Position numbers and translations under genes: made by a program. Of a DNA stretch of 64,000 nt, positions 35,097 to 47,744 are shown piece after piece. The stretch covers positions 8,498,001-8,562,000 of the forward strand of contig NC_080079.1 in assembly GCF_949987535.1 (NCBI RefSeq), read 5' to 3'. The stretch comes from Balaenoptera acutorostrata. Taxonomy: Eukaryota; Chordata; Mammalia; Artiodactyla; Balaenopteridae. The notes beneath the pieces were generated by a model. It did not search any database. It saw only the letters and a list, made by a program, of their open reading frames with translations, and had not been told where the DNA came from. Numbering within the stretch: the stretch's first letter is position 1; each line of letters starts with the position of its first letter.

Positions 35097-35429
35097 CCAA
35101 ATAGGTGCCTAGCAGTTCCAAAACTACATGCTCACAGGGCCAAATATCCATCCATGAACTGGTATGACCATGGCCAAGGAAGGTGCTGGCCAGCCAGACC
35201 TGGGTTGTACATCCAGCCCTGGAGCTGGGATGCAGTCACCTCTCAAACAGTGCCACCCAGACAGAGCGGGGAAGAGCCATTCCCAAAGGAAGACCAAAGT
35301 GCAGTTACCAGAAGAAGGGCAATGGTGCAGGGCAGAGCAGACCCAAGCAACAGCCCGCTACAGCTAGACTGCAGGGGACCCCAGCAGAGGGAGGGAACCA
35401 GTAGATTTGGGACTCTGAGGGTGTTTACG
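35097..35429. other. Intergenic sequence without recognised content
   Basis: Nothing recognised. The overlapping forward frames have no domain. Confidence 0.4.
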
Positions 35430-35560
35430 AAACTGTAGTGAGATTAATCTTTGTGCAGATTACAGGAGATAATTTTAGGTAAAGCGTTACACGCAGTGCC
35501 TGACAGATAGTAAGCGCTCAACTATTATAGCTCTTATTATTTCATTTCTATTATTATTAT
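35430..35560 (+). repeat. MIR 3' part, forward
   Basis: 'gcagtgcctgacagatagta' followed by 'agcgctcaactattatagct' is the MIR 3' end. Confidence 0.55.
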
Positions 35561-35948
35561 TAAACAATAGCTATATCATGTTAGTTGATATTTCTTCCTC
35601 TGCAGACATCAGCCTGTATTTGGTCCTGGCACAGACTATATTCACACAGAAGTGCATTTGGCTCTATTTGAAGGACTGTCCCTGGTCTAGGTGGGCCCAG
35701 TATTTAGAGGCAGAGAAGTGCGGCGCTTGTCTATTTGAAAGGCATCGTCTTATTAACTCTTAGCCGCAGGGACTGGGCCCAGCTGTGGCTGCTCATTTAG
35801 GAGACAAATAACTCAGCCTGGCCTAGTCCTGTCTGTTTTCAACGTTTCCATGGAGACTGGGATGGAGACAGAGGTAGCTTTGGAAGCCTCAGCACTTTCC
35901 CTGCAGACAGGAGACCAGCGGTCCTGGGGCATCTTCTGTGTTGAGGGG

Positions 35949-35968
35949 TGTGTGTGTGTGTGTGTGTA
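35949..35968. repeat. (GT)n microsatellite
   Basis: About ten GT units, directly visible. Confidence 0.9.
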
Positions 35969-37204
35969 TGTACGGATGCTTATATGTTAGAGACGTGAAA
36001 TTCTATATCCACGTGTGCACAGGTGGTCCCCTCTTAGGAGAGACATGTACTCCTGGAAATCACAATGAAAAGTCACCAGGCATGCCCTGGATGATGTAGA
36101 AGAAATCTCCAAGACAGCTCACCGCACATCTTATTCATGGGGTCTCACGGCCGAAGGCTTGCTGGGCTACTTGGCGGCTGGTATGTGTTAGACTTTAAAG
36201 TCAGAGGTTACACTGCATCATAGTTTCAGTTATGTGACGGTGAATAGCTTGGGCAAACATTTGGTCTGCTCCAGAGCCGAAGGTAGGAGCTATGACTTTG
36301 GCCTCTTGGAGCCTGAACGTATGTGTTTTGGGAGCGGAGATGAGAATGAAAAGGCATCTGCGCGTCCCTGGCACACACGCTCCGTCTAGGAACCTGTGTC
36401 TGTTTCTTCACTGCAGATTGTTTACCGAGCACCTCTTGTTTGCTGGGCACTGCTCCACACGCTTCACCTTTTCCTCATGAAGCTCACAGTCTACATGGAG
36501 AGGCTGACAAGGAAACCAGGAATCAGAGCAAACAGGCTGCTAAGGGCTGTACCCCCAGAGAATAGAGCCGCCTCCCTTCCCCGGGGCCGGGAAAGTCTTG
36601 TGCATTTTGGAGAGACCTGTTTAGCTCCCTTTTCCCCTTCAAATAGGCAGGGAACGAACAGAACGGGGTGTGTATCTTTTCGTAGGCCCTACCCCTCCTC
36701 AGAGTTGATGGCCACGTGATCCATGATCCTAGCCTGGCCTTTCTCCTCCCATCTGTGGTTTGACAGCTGAAGCCCATAATGCCCCCAGTCCTTTTCCCAG
36801 CCTGGATTGGGGCTGTTTCCTGATACTTGTAGCCCCTAAACATCAACTAGTCCAGGAGGTGACCTATGATCTGGTTCCTGAATGAGGTGGCACTTGTCAG
36901 TTGGCGGAATGGGGGAGAGCCCTTCAGAGCGGGAGAGAGAGTGTGTGAGGAGGAGAAGCGGGTGAGATGGCCAGGATCAGCCCCGAGTCGACTTGGCAAG
37001 GTTGGCCCCGGGGGGTTGGGCACATGGCTTAGAACTGGATTGTGGCAGCTTTGTCATCAGCCACATAAAAATTATTCACCCGGGTGTCTTTCAAGTCAGC
37101 AGATGTGAATGATCTTTGAGTGATTTTAAAAGACCACCCCGAAGTCCAGGTGTTATTATTGGATCATGCACTCAGTGTTGAGAGTGGGGCCTGTGGGCAG
37201 GACT
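35969..37204. other. Intergenic sequence with an L2/MIR fragment
   Basis: A fragment at about 36420-36530 ('accgagcacctcttgtttgc', 'gaagctcacagtctacatgg') is L2-like. The rest is single-copy with no gene recognised. Confidence 0.45.
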
Positions 37205-38075
37205 CGGGTCTTAGACCCCTTCCCTTTTCTAACTCTACTCATCTCACTGCATCGACGACTCCAGAATTTGTGTCTGTGCCCAGACCTCTCCCCTGAACTC
37301 AGACTGTCCACCCCTCTGCCTACCGGACATTCCCACTTAGAAGTTGCCTGGGCAGCTCGGACTCAGCCAGCTGAGCCCCTGATCTCTCCTCACCCCACTG
37401 CCTCTCCTACAGTTTTCCCCACATCAGGCTGGGCGAGATTCCGTCGTTCTGGTTGCTCTGGCTAAAAATCCTGGAGTCGTTCAACCTGATTCCCTCTTTC
37501 TCTCGCACCCCAACCAATTCCCCAGTTCACCCCACTGGTGCTTCTTTTCCAAATATTTCCAGGTATGATGGATGAATATCACCTCGCTTCTAGCCGTGCT
37601 TGCTACAGACTGCTCTCCCAGCTTCTGCCCCGCTTCCAGCCATTTCTCAACCCAACAGCCAGAGTGATTCTTTTAAAACCTGTCATAACATATCATTCTT
37701 CTGCCCCAAGCCCTCTGGTGGCTCCCACCTCACACGGAGTAAAGGTCGATATATTTACCATGATCCACAGGGTCTTCACGGTCTGGCCTCCTCTTACCGT
37801 CCTGCCTTCCTGCCCTCACACCACTTGCCCTCTCACTCTTCTACTCCAGCCTTAGAGATGCCAGACCCCCCCCCCACCTCAGGGCCTTTGCACGTGCTGT
37901 TCCCTTATATATTAGCAATGCCCACTGCCTCATCATCTTCAAGTTTTTGATTAAATGTCATCTTCTCAGTGAAGTCTTTCCCAAACACCTGTTGAAACAT
38001 GTGCCTTCCCCCAAGAAATCTTGAGTCCCTTTCCTGCTTTAGTTTTTTCTTATAATCTCCTATGTAAGTTCTGTT
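37205..38075 (+). repeat. L2 LINE, forward, about 870 bp
   Basis: In order it contains 'cccagacctctcccctgaac', 'agccagagtgattcttttaa', 'tccacagggtcttcacggtc', 'gggcctttgcacgtgctgtt' and 'taaatgtcatcttctcagtg', which match the end of the L2 reverse-transcriptase ORF and its 3' UTR. The frames at 37166-37950 are remnants of this, not genes. Confidence 0.75.
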
Positions 38076-38084
38076 TATCTAAGC

Positions 38085-39215
38085 AACAGTCAGACAAAAC
38101 AGCAAATGAAAAGCAGTCCTACAGTGATTTTGAATAATGAAATTCTCAAGTCCAGAATATACAGTAAGTATGCTGAATATTGTTGAAGAAATATAGAGGG
38201 AATTGTAAACCTAAGTAAGGTGCACAAGACTATAAAAGGTGACCAGGAGCAAGTGTAAGTTTTGCACATTGAAACTATAGTGACAGAAATTAAGAAGACA
38301 ACAAAGAGGCTCAAGACCAGGATAGATGTAGCAGAAGAGGGAGTTAGAAACTGGAAGATAGATCTAAAGAAATTACTCAGAAACCATCACAGAGACAAAA
38401 TGAGATGAAAATATGAAGGAGAAGTTAGGAGGAATGGAAGGTAAAGTATGACGGGTCAACACGTGTTTGAAGTTCTAGAAGAGGTAATGGAGAGATTGGG
38501 GAAAATTCTCTACTCAGTGAGATAATTGCTAAGCATTTTCCACAAATAATGGGGGGATTCCTCAGATCAGTAAGCCCTTCAAAACTAAGCTGGTTAACTA
38601 AAAGGAATCCACATCTAGATACATCTACTTAAGCAGCAGAAGACCAAAGTCAAATAGAATGGCTTAGAGCAGCCTGAGAAAAAAGACAACTTACAAAATG
38701 AAAACTATTATATGGGGAACAGATTTCTCAATAACAACAATGGAAACCAAAAGACAGTGGAATACTGTCTTCAGATAAATGAACGAAAATAATTGTTAAC
38801 TTTGTATGGCCAGTGAAACTACCTTTCAAGAATAAGAGTGAAATAAATTCATTTAGATAAATAAAAACAGGAAGTTTACCTCCAGGGCTGGGACGAGGGT
38901 GAGGCAAGTGAGGTGCCAGGGGGCATTGGAATTTAAGGACATGCTCGCTTTCAGGGCTGTGACGGTTTAGAATTAGCACCTCAGAGTGAGTGTTTCCTTA
39001 AAATTTACACCGTAGGTGCCTCACCCTAGTCCTGCCCCTGATACCACCAGAAGATGCCCACTGAGGAACTTCTAATTGATATATTTCAAGAAGAAGGGAA
39101 ATAATCCCAGGAGGAAGATATAAGGTATAAAAAAGAAATGATGAGTTCATGAAATAGAAAATGTCTAGATAAGCCTGGATATTTTGAATGTTTTTAAAAA
39201 ATTAATAAATGTGTA
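38085..39215 (+). repeat. HAL1/L1-type LINE remnant, forward
   Basis: The A-rich stretch contains 'caacaatggaaaccaaaaga' and 'gtgaaataaattcatttaga', typical of L1/HAL1 ORF1-side sequence, and has no open frame. The exact family is inferred. Confidence 0.5.
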
Positions 39216-39929
39216 ATATGTGGGCTTAAAAGAAAAAGATGGAGCTAGACAGCTAGACAGCCAGATGACAGTAGCAGCTGAGCTAGGAGGGAGGGGATTG
39301 TGGTTAAAGCAGTCCACGATTCTTACATTGTTCAGGAAGGTTGTGATTAACCCAAGACATGGGCTTGTTGGAATTTCTTTGACAACCACCCAACACCTGC
39401 GTCCTGCTGGACTGTCCTGGCTCTTGGCACACTTGGCCTTGAGTTCTAGCCTCGTGTAAACTTGGTTATTCTCACACCAGAGTCCAGTGGGCTCTCCACC
39501 AAAGAGCCACATGAGCCTCAACTTCAAATCCTTCTCGGGGTCTTCAGGACAAGCATGTACCCAGAAAATATGTGTTAAAAATCTCAAACTCACTAGCTTT
39601 TTTTCTCTTGTGTGTGTGTATGTGCGGTCAAAATTAACAAAATTATTCATTCTGCTACACTAAAAGCTAAACCATTAACTGTTTACTACTGAAATTCCAG
39701 TGCCCACCAGCACATAGTAGAAACTCCAAAGATATTTCTTGAATGGTTTTATAACCATTTCTGATGGAGGTGTACATCGCATGGTTGTTACTCTCTGGAT
39801 TTTTCACTTCTCCATTTTATAGATATTTGACAAGCACCTGTTAACTCCAAGTATCATCCTAAGTACTGGAGCGATAAGCAAGGGTGAGCAACACATGGCC
39901 ATGACCCCGTCCTTGCAAGCGTTGCTGTC
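39216..39929. other. Intergenic sequence with an L2/MIR fragment
   Basis: A fragment at about 39815-39925 ('gacaagcacctgttaactcc') resembles L2/MIR. The antisense frame at 39165-39650 has no domain. Confidence 0.4.
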
Positions 39930-40185
39930 TGGAGCTGTGACCTTCAAACATTTCCAGCACAGGCATACTAAGAAATGCATTTTACTTTGTGAACCAGCAC
40001 ACACAGGCCACACAGTAATAAATGTTTAATGCATCTTTAGCGCACATGATGGGCTCTGATAGTTTCTACTTTATGCATTTTTCTTCAAGAAGAATGCCTG
40101 TCACCACCCACTAAATTGATGTTATGACCCATGACGGCTGTGGTTTGAAAAGCATTGATCCAGTGCAGAAGTTCTGCATCTTTCC
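39930..40185. mobile_element. hAT-like DNA transposon fossil
   Basis: 'ccttcaaacatttccagcac', 'catactaagaaatgcatttt' and the end 'tggtttgaaaagcattgatc' resemble a mammalian MER-type hAT element. Confidence 0.45.
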
Positions 40186-40640
40186 TCTGCCATGCATTCC
40201 TCAGAATCATGTTTTTCAATGCACAAAAAAACAGACATCAGGTGACAATCGAAACTTATTAGATTGACATGCAATTATAAACATATTCGAGAAAACAAAT
40301 GTGATACAGTAATATGTGCGCTTCATTATTAACACAGTAAATGCAAGATCTGGCTAGTGACACACTGGCTGGAATTTTGAAGTAGGGATGAACAAAAATG
40401 CTATTTTGAGAATTCTGCTACGACTGTGGTGAGACGCGGAAATATCTGTGATCACCGTTGGTGACAAAGCCACAGGTGCTGAGACCACCACTCTGGAGTG
40501 TCACCTACATTCATAACTGAAGGAATGCTGAATTTGAGAAGTTAGTGAAAACAAAGGAGCATTTTTTCCCCCATTCAAGGTCATAGAACCCAAGGGGCCC
40601 CTGGACCCCCAGATGGAAATCCCTGGTCTAGTTGAGCCAC
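40186..40640. mobile_element. Second hAT-like DNA transposon fossil
   Basis: Ends with 'aaggggcccctggaccccca' and 'tggaaatccctggtct', and contains 'cattcctcagaatcatgttt', as in ancient hAT MERs. Family unassigned. Confidence 0.4.
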
Positions 40641-41470
40641 GCTTTATCTCAGTGATCTGAGTCTTATTGGTCAGTTGGAGAGATGTTGATCCTCATCTCA
40701 GGTAGGTCTATGACCACAGTTTTTAAGGGTGTTGCTCACTGTGGACGTACCAGTTTAAGAGTCGTAAGAGCTGCAGAAAGCTAAAGACAGCAAGGGCACT
40801 GGCAAGGAGTGGGCAGGCAGGAATCCCAGGGATCCCCCATCCCACCCCCTGCACCCGCCATCCCATCTAAAGCAAGTGACTTGCAGTGCAGACCGATCCT
40901 GCAGTCTGACTCACTTCGGGTCGGGGGTATTCTGTTGGGTCAAAGAGCGTCATCAGAGGTGGCCGTGTGGGTGTCTTGGGGACCCTCACTTCCTTTGTGG
41001 CAGTAGAGGTGTGGCCCTCGAGGATCATCCGCTCACGTAGCTGACAGGTTAACATGAGAAGAAGGGAGGAAAAAACCAGCAAGCTCGGAGGACCGATTTA
41101 GTCTTGTTAAATACACTGGAAGAGCGGAGTGTGGGAGAGAGCATTTAATCAGCTCCCCGACTGTTTGTCGTTGTAAAGGCGCCTGCTTGCTAACACGCCT
41201 GGAGAAGTCCTCTGAGACTACACTGTTGGATTCATAATAAGATGGTTCCTTCTATCTTACAGGCCATGTGGGGGAATTCCAAAGAAAGTGAAAATCATCC
41301 TCTGAGAAAGTAGAGTTACAGCTTCTTCCAATTTTTCATGTCTTATTTGAGGGGCTGTAGGAGGACCCCCACGTCCTCCTTCCATTTTCTAATATTTTAT
41401 TAAATGGATACGACACTCCGTCATTGGTCTGGCTGGAGCAGGAGACCAGCAGCTTGCATCATTTAGGAGG
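40641..41470. other. Intergenic sequence without recognised content
   Basis: Single-copy sequence. Nothing recognised. Confidence 0.4.
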
Positions 41471-41831
41471 TGAGATGGTTAGTTTTATGAATCAGTCAGA
41501 TATTTAACCAAACGCTAATCTAGGTGTTGCAGGGAAGTAGATGTGGTTCACATCTACAATCAGATGACTGCAAATAAAGGAGATAATTGCCCTCAATAAT
41601 GGCAGGGAGTGCTCATACAATCAGTGGGAGGACTTAAGAGCAAAAATTGAAGTTTCCCGGAGAAGAAGAAATTCTCTCTCAAGACTGTGACATCAACTCC
41701 TGCCTGAGTTTCCGGCCTGCCAGCCCTATGAATCTCAGACTTGCTAGCCCCCGTGATCACATGAGCTAATTTCTTAAAATAAATCTCTAAATACATTTGG
41801 TTTCATTTCCTTGGAGAACCCTGACTAATAC
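41471..41831 (+). repeat. MLT1-type MaLR solo LTR, forward
   Basis: Starts TGAGATGGTTAGTTTTATGA, contains 'ttcttaaaataaatctctaa' (AATAAA) and ends 'gagaaccctgactaatac', the classic MLT1 layout. Confidence 0.8.
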
Positions 41832-43290
41832 GGGATGCGTTTAAAAAGTTTTTTGTCTTAAATAAATGAAAGGCAAGAATCTGAAAGCAAAGTGACTTAA
41901 ACACAGCACATGCACGCACACCATGCTCTGAGAGGTTGGAAGAAGAGGTCTGTGGGCCAGGGAGGAGCTGGGAAACAGGGACACCAGCCTTTCTTTTTTA
42001 TTTTTAAAATTTTATTTAGTGTGCAAAGGGGAGCAGCCACTTCTCCTCCATCGGTCGAGGCCCTTCCTCGTCTCCCGCTTTTAGCTCTGTCTTCTGTGCT
42101 CCAACCTGCACTTCCATCTTGCTCCCGAAACCATACCTGATCCAGTCCCTGCAGACCCCTCACTCCCCCAGCCTGGGTTATTGAGATGGCCTCATCTTAC
42201 TCGTCCTTTTGGACACACTGCCTCTCTTTCTTGAAACTTCTCCACTCCTTGGTTTTGTTCTCATTGCCCCTTTCTCTGCATTTCTCTTCGTCTCCATCCT
42301 TCTCTCCCTCCACCTGCCCCAGAAACGGTCACCGAACACCCAGTTGCTGGGTGATCTCTTTGCTCAGATAGTTTGAACCACCTCCTAAATCTTGGTGCTT
42401 CCCCAACTTTGTCTCCATCCTAGAACTCTCCCTCCTTCTTCAAAATCATCCAACTAACCATGCACTGGACTTCCCCACCGGAGTCCCCCACGGCTTCTCA
42501 GACTCAACATATTTCCAAGGGATCCATCATTCCCACCCCCATTCTCTTGATCTCAGTTGGTAGAATTTCCATCCAGAGCTAGTATCTCCCCTAATAACAA
42601 GTCAGTCATTCTTGTGCATGCCTGATTTCCTTAAGAGCAATCTACATGCTTTGACTTTATTCAAGTGATGCAATTGGATTCCTCTGAGGCATAATCATTA
42701 TTCCAGGTACATGATTTCTGTAATGGGATAATTGGCTGCCTCTGCCCCTAAAGAACACCTGAAATAAGTAATATGTGCACCTGTGTTTTTAATCAAAGTG
42801 AAGCATAATAACCAGGGCCAGTCGGGAGGCACAGTAAATGTGTCAGTGGCGCTTCTGGTAAGTTCATGGTGGTGAGTAGCTGGACCGCATCCTTGTGAGC
42901 GAATGAGAGGGCCAGACCGGTGGAGAACAGGACTCGGAGGGGCTTCAGGCCTTGACAAGGACATGATCTTTGTCCTGAGTACAGTGAGAAACCACTGGAA
43001 GGTTCGGGAGGGGGTTGTGGGATGATCAGATTGATGTTTTAGACGGTCACTCTGAGCCGGGTGTGGGACGGGAGTAGATGAGGCCAGGACGGAGCCCAGA
43101 CTCCTGATTCTGATTCGGTTGGTCTCGGGGGGAGGGGGAGGCATCAGTGAGATGTAAAAGTCCCCCACGTGGTTCCAGCATGGAGCCAGGGTCCTGGAGG
43201 TCAAGCTCCGGAAGTGTGGCCCCCAACCCACGACTGCCTCCCCAGAGATTCTCTCTCTCACGCCAGTTCACACCCAGCGTCCAGCACCAG
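41832..43290. other. Intergenic sequence without recognised genes
   Basis: The pyrimidine-rich stretch 42020-42560 may be an ancient repeat that was not identified. The 187-codon reverse frame at 42698-43261 has no recognisable domain and is judged chance. Confidence 0.4.
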
Positions 43291-43329
43291 TTTATGGCTC
43301 CAGCACCTTCTGGCCCAGGAAGTTGAAAG

Positions 43330-45670
43330 CAGCCCTTCAGCTATGCTGGGTCTACAGTGGGAAGTGTCACCGTGCGATATTTCTGTTGTGGATGTTCTTT
43401 TACACCTGTGAACTGGACAGTTTGGCTTTTTGTTTATTTCAACTTCAGTGAAGTGACAACCACTTAAGAATGTGCTCGTCAAGTTGTCTGGGCTCCATGG
43501 ACTATTTCCTCCCCAAATTCTATCCCTGTTTCACTCGAGGTCCAAGTGGAGTATTAGAATCACAGTTCAAAGCCAACAAAATTGATGATGTGAGAGATAA
43601 CCATACTGAAGATCCAGAAGAAGATAATGTGAAATTCTCTTCTGCATTGGGTATGATTTTTAATGAAAGTGATCAGGCATTGAGAGACCTGTGGTATCAG
43701 AAACATGCCTTCAATATGCTTCTCGGTAAGGGCTTGGCTGCCACAGAGATGCAGCAGATACAAGGAATGCAGCATGTACAGACAAGTCTGACTCAACGGA
43801 TTTGCCAGTGGCTGGTGTTGCTATTTTTTTCTACAGTGAAGGCTTGTGTGCCTGGCCTGTGCGCAGCCTCCTAGACCACATGCCTGCCTGGCTTCTTCAG
43901 GAGATCATGCTTGTAGACAGTGATTTGAAAGGAGAACTAGATGAATATGTCCAAAACTACCTCCTTGGAAAAATTAAAGTAATAAAAAATACAAAGCGTG
44001 GGAGATTGATTTGAGGAAGAACAATCAGAGCAGCCGTGATGTGGCCGGGTCCTTGCTGGCCGTCATCTGGGAGGCCTAGCGGACGGTAGGATGCCTGGTG
44101 ACCAGCACCATCAGTGCTGACCCTCGCCTGCAGCTCCTCCCCTGTGTTGTGAGGGGGCTTCAACTGGGGGCTGCATTTCAGATGGGGTCGTGCTCCCTTT
44201 TCCAAGCTCAGAGGACTGGAGGGAGATACTACACCAATAAAGTCATCTACAATTGCTGGAGGATTGTTTGCCATGACGAGAAACTATTTCATTGAACTTG
44301 GACAGTGTGACCATGGCATGGATATCTGGGGAGGAGAAAATTTCGAAATATCATTTCGGATTTGGATGGGTGGAGGTAAACTCTTCATCATCCCTTGCTC
44401 TAGAGTCGGACACATTTTTGGAAAAAGGCGACCATATGGTTCTCCTGAAGGCTAGGATATCATGACACGTGTGATGAGACTGGTTCATGTTTAGTTGGAT
44501 GAATATAAGGAGCAGTATTTTTCCGTAAGACCTGATCTGGGGTCCAAAAGCTTTGGAAATATCAATAAGCATGTTGAATAGAGGAAGAAGTTGGGTTGTA
44601 AATCATTTAAATGATATTTGGATAATTTTTACCAAGACATGCAGATACCTGAGCCCAATGCCAAACCCTAGCAATCCATTTTTATCGAAAGAAGGTCAAA
44701 ATGCCCCAAGTCCTTCCATGGGAAAGGCTCTGTCACCTCCAGATCAATAAGTGTCTGGCGGCCCAGGGCTGCCCAAGTCAGAAGAGAGGCCTAGGAGTGC
44801 TTAAGGGTTGTGACTACGGTGACCCTAATCAGCTCTGAATTTATAATGAAGAGCATGAATTGGTTTTAAATAATCTCCCTTGCCTGGATATGTCAGAAAC
44901 TCATTCATCAAGTGCTCGCGAAGTGTAATGGGTCAGGAGGAGCCCAGCAATAGAATTTTGGGAAGAATAATTGGCTGTGCCAGGTGTCAGTTGGACAGTG
45001 CCTAAGAGTGGTCGATCTACCGAGCACAAAGGCTATGTTGCTATGGCAACCTGTGATGGCGCCTCCTCTCAGCGGGGGCATTTGGAGAGTTAACATGGAC
45101 GCCGTGGCTGGGATGGTGATTCATCACACTGGTCCTCCTATGGAGATGCCTGAGAAGATTAGCAAAGGTGCGACAGCAAATATACTAGAGATTGGAGCAC
45201 CAAGTGACCATCAGAAGGTGAAGAAGTGTGTTTCACCAAGACATTAAGGTCACTTCTGAGCTGCCGTTAAGGAATGTTTTGCTTATGACAGAAAACAAGA
45301 ATACAATTTTAACTCTATTAAAGAGTCAAGTTTGTAGAGAAGGGCAAAACCCAGGAAACTGACATGCCTATTCAAATCTATTTACACTTCTTTTTAACCC
45401 ATTTTAATAATGGAATGGCATTTATCTGATCAGAAACTTGTTATGATTTCCTTTCTTAGAAGACTTCATAGGAGATTGTTAATTTTTTCCCACTTCTATT
45501 ATCATGTTCTAAATAGATAATTTTAAACAGATTGCATCCACATTACTTTCAACTCCAGAAGGCATCGTTCATAAGATTATATTTAAGAGGCAGTTAACTA
45601 TTATAAAGTATTTTGATGAATTATGGTACTATTTACATTTAAAGGATCCTTTTTATTATTAAAAAAAAAT
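43330..45670 (+). pseudogene. GALNT11: GALNT11 processed pseudogene (retrocopy)
   Basis: An intronless, decayed copy of polypeptide N-acetylgalactosaminyltransferase 11, a Golgi type II membrane enzyme that starts mucin-type O-glycosylation. From 43357 (the start ATG reads GTG) the frame gives [12 protein letters not shown], the N-terminal membrane region and FNFSEV. It then shows [40 protein letters not shown] and YQKHAFNML. Further on are [13 protein letters not shown]-like sequence, [20 protein letters not shown] and [20 protein letters not shown], and near the end SVGQCLRVVD of the ricin-type lectin domain. Several frameshifts and stops occur, for example at 44013-44015 and 44454-44456. 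About 17 codons around 44035, including the DSH metal-binding motif, are deleted. The stop homologous to the parent is near 45090; a probable 3' UTR runs to an A9 tract at about 45661. No exon-intron structure is seen and no target-site duplication was found. The parent gene lies elsewhere in the genome. Confidence 0.92.
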
Positions 45671-46079
45671 AATAATATGGAGCTGGGGTGAAACTTCCTG
45701 CACTCTACTAAGTCCTGCAAAACTCGAGACCCCATTGTGGCCCCGCAAGAAAGATTCACGCAGCCTAAGCTTCATCAGCCCAACAGCCACAGAGAACTCA
45801 CTCCTCACGGGGCAGCCTGCTTCTCCTTCAGGCGGCTCTGATGGCTGGAAAATTCTTCCTTATTTCAAAGACCAAATCTTCTCCACTGGTTCAGCCTTGC
45901 CCTCTGCACAGAGTAAACACTCCAGTTCTTTTAACAGCCCCACCCATGAGCTGGTTGCAGGGACTTCTGTTTCCTTCCCTTTTATCTTCCTTTTCTTTAG
46001 TATATAATGCAGGCACATGGGAGGAGAAAGTGTAAAAGTGAGATGAAGGGCAAATCAAACCTTATCTGCCATACCTCCA
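45671..46079. other. Intergenic sequence without recognised content
   Basis: Single-copy sequence. Nothing recognised. Confidence 0.4.
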
Positions 46080-46590
46080 GGCTCTGGAATCCTCCCCCCC
46101 CCCCCAGAGATAATCACGTTACCACTTCCTATCTTTTCAAGAGAAATTATGCATTTGCAAAGTATACGCATTCTTTTAGACAATAATATTACATACACTA
46201 TTCTGCACCTTGCTTTTCTTAAGCCTAGTAATAAATTTTGGAGATGATTCCACATCAGTATTTAAAGCCACACCTGATTCTTTTAAAAGCAACATAGGCA
46301 GTTTAATAAACCACATTTCATTAAACTAGTCCCCTGTTGATGGACACTAGGTAGTTTCCAATCTTTTGCTACTACAAACAAAGCAATCATGAATATCCTT
46401 GCATTGCATATACCTCTTTGTACAGGTATCTGTGTGATAGATTTAGAGCAATGCAATTGCTAGATTGAAAGATACGTGCATTTAAATTTTTAATACACAT
46501 TGCCAAATTGCCATCCAATGAAGTGGTACCAGTTTGCTCTCCACCAGCAAGGTGTGAGAGTTCCTGCTCTCACGCTTAGGAGATGAACTA
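46080..46590 (-). mobile_element. L1M-type 3' region, reverse
   Basis: 'agtcccctgttgatggacac', 'ccaatcttttgctactacaa' and 'ccatccaatgaagtggtacc' are typical of reverse-strand L1M 3' sequence. A C11 run lies at 46096-46106. Confidence 0.7.
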
Positions 46591-46885
46591 GTTTGTAATG
46601 CCCTCCTGGAATTGTTTTGCCCTGAACTGCACCCACTGTTCCTGTGGGACCAGTGACCTCAGTGAATGTAAAACATCCTCTCTCTCATTCCAGTTACTCT
46701 ACTTCTTTAAAAACAAACAAACAAACAGAACCTCAACACCGAAGCTGCCATTGGGACCAGGGCCACATCGCTGACATTTAGTCATTAAGCTCTGTTCCAC
46801 AGTGTGCCTGCTAAACCAGGTTTCTCCCTTTTTGTGCCTGGGCTTTGGGATTTTTGTAAGCAAGTTGCAGAAGTTTCCATTTACC
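46591..46885. other. Spacer with short (AAAC)n run
   Basis: Nothing beyond a short AAAC run at about 46710-46726. Confidence 0.4.
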
Positions 46886-47733
46886 TGTGTATTCGTTTCC
46901 TTTTGCTGCTGTGACAAGTTACACAAATTGGGCTCCTTAAAGCAACACAGATTTATTATCTTCCAGCTCTATTGTTCTGAAGTGCAAAACGAGTCTCAAT
47001 GGGCTAAAATCAAGATATCAGGTCTGCGTTCCTTCTGGATGCTCTAGGGGAGAATCCACTTACGTTTTCCAGCTTCCAGAGACCGCCTGCATCCCCGAGC
47101 TCCTTCTTCCACCTCAAAGCCAGCAGCACGGCATCTTCAGTCTCTCTCTGGCTCTGAGAGAGCCCCCCTTCGATCGTCACATCTCCTTCCTTGACTGCCC
47201 TGTTTCTGTCTTCCTTCTTTTCTTTTTCTTTTTTTTTTTTTAAATGTAATTCTTTTTTTTTTTAATTTATTAATTAATTTATTTATTTTTGGCTGTGTTG
47301 GGTTTTCGTTTCTGTGCGAGGGCTTTCTCTCTAGTTGCGGCAAGCGGGGGCCACTCTTCATCGCGGTGCGCGGGCCTTTCACTGTCGCGGCCTCTCTTGT
47401 TGTGGGGCACAGGCTCCAGACGCACAGGCTCAGTAGTTGTGGCTCACAGGCCTAGTTGCTCCGTGGCATGTGGGATCTTCCCAGACCAGGGCTCGAACCC
47501 GTGTCCCCTGCATTGGCAGGCAGATTCTCAACCACTGCGCCACCAGGGAAACCCCTGTCTTCCTTCTTTTAAGGACCCTGTGATTACATTAAGCCCACTT
47601 AGGTAATCCAGGATAATATTCCTGTCTTGAGATCCCTAACTCAATTATATCTGCAAAGTCCATTTTGCCACTTAAGGTAACATATTCACAGGCTCTGGGG
47701 ATTATCTTTAGGGAGCCATTATTCTGCAGACCC
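46886..47733 (-). repeat. MaLR-like LTR, reverse, split by a SINE
   Basis: The left part (46886-47221) has 'ctgctgtgacaagttacaca', and the right part (47571-47733) 'gataatattcctgtcttgag' and 'tatatctgcaaagtccattt'. The order is that of a reverse MaLR-type LTR interrupted by the SINE at 47222-47554. Confidence 0.6.
47206..47570 (-). mobile_element. CHR SINE, reverse, 16-bp target duplication
   Basis: The insert (47222-47554) reads on the reverse strand from GGTTTCCCTGGTGGCGCAGT to an A-rich tail. CTGTCTTCCTTCTTTT copies lie at 47206-47221 and 47555-47570. Confidence 0.95.
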
Positions 47734-47744
47734 CAATCTGCATT

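Noticed and set aside
42698..43261. A 187-codon reverse open frame
   Set aside because: No domain, no homologue recognised, and it sits just upstream of the GALNT11 retrocopy without matching it.
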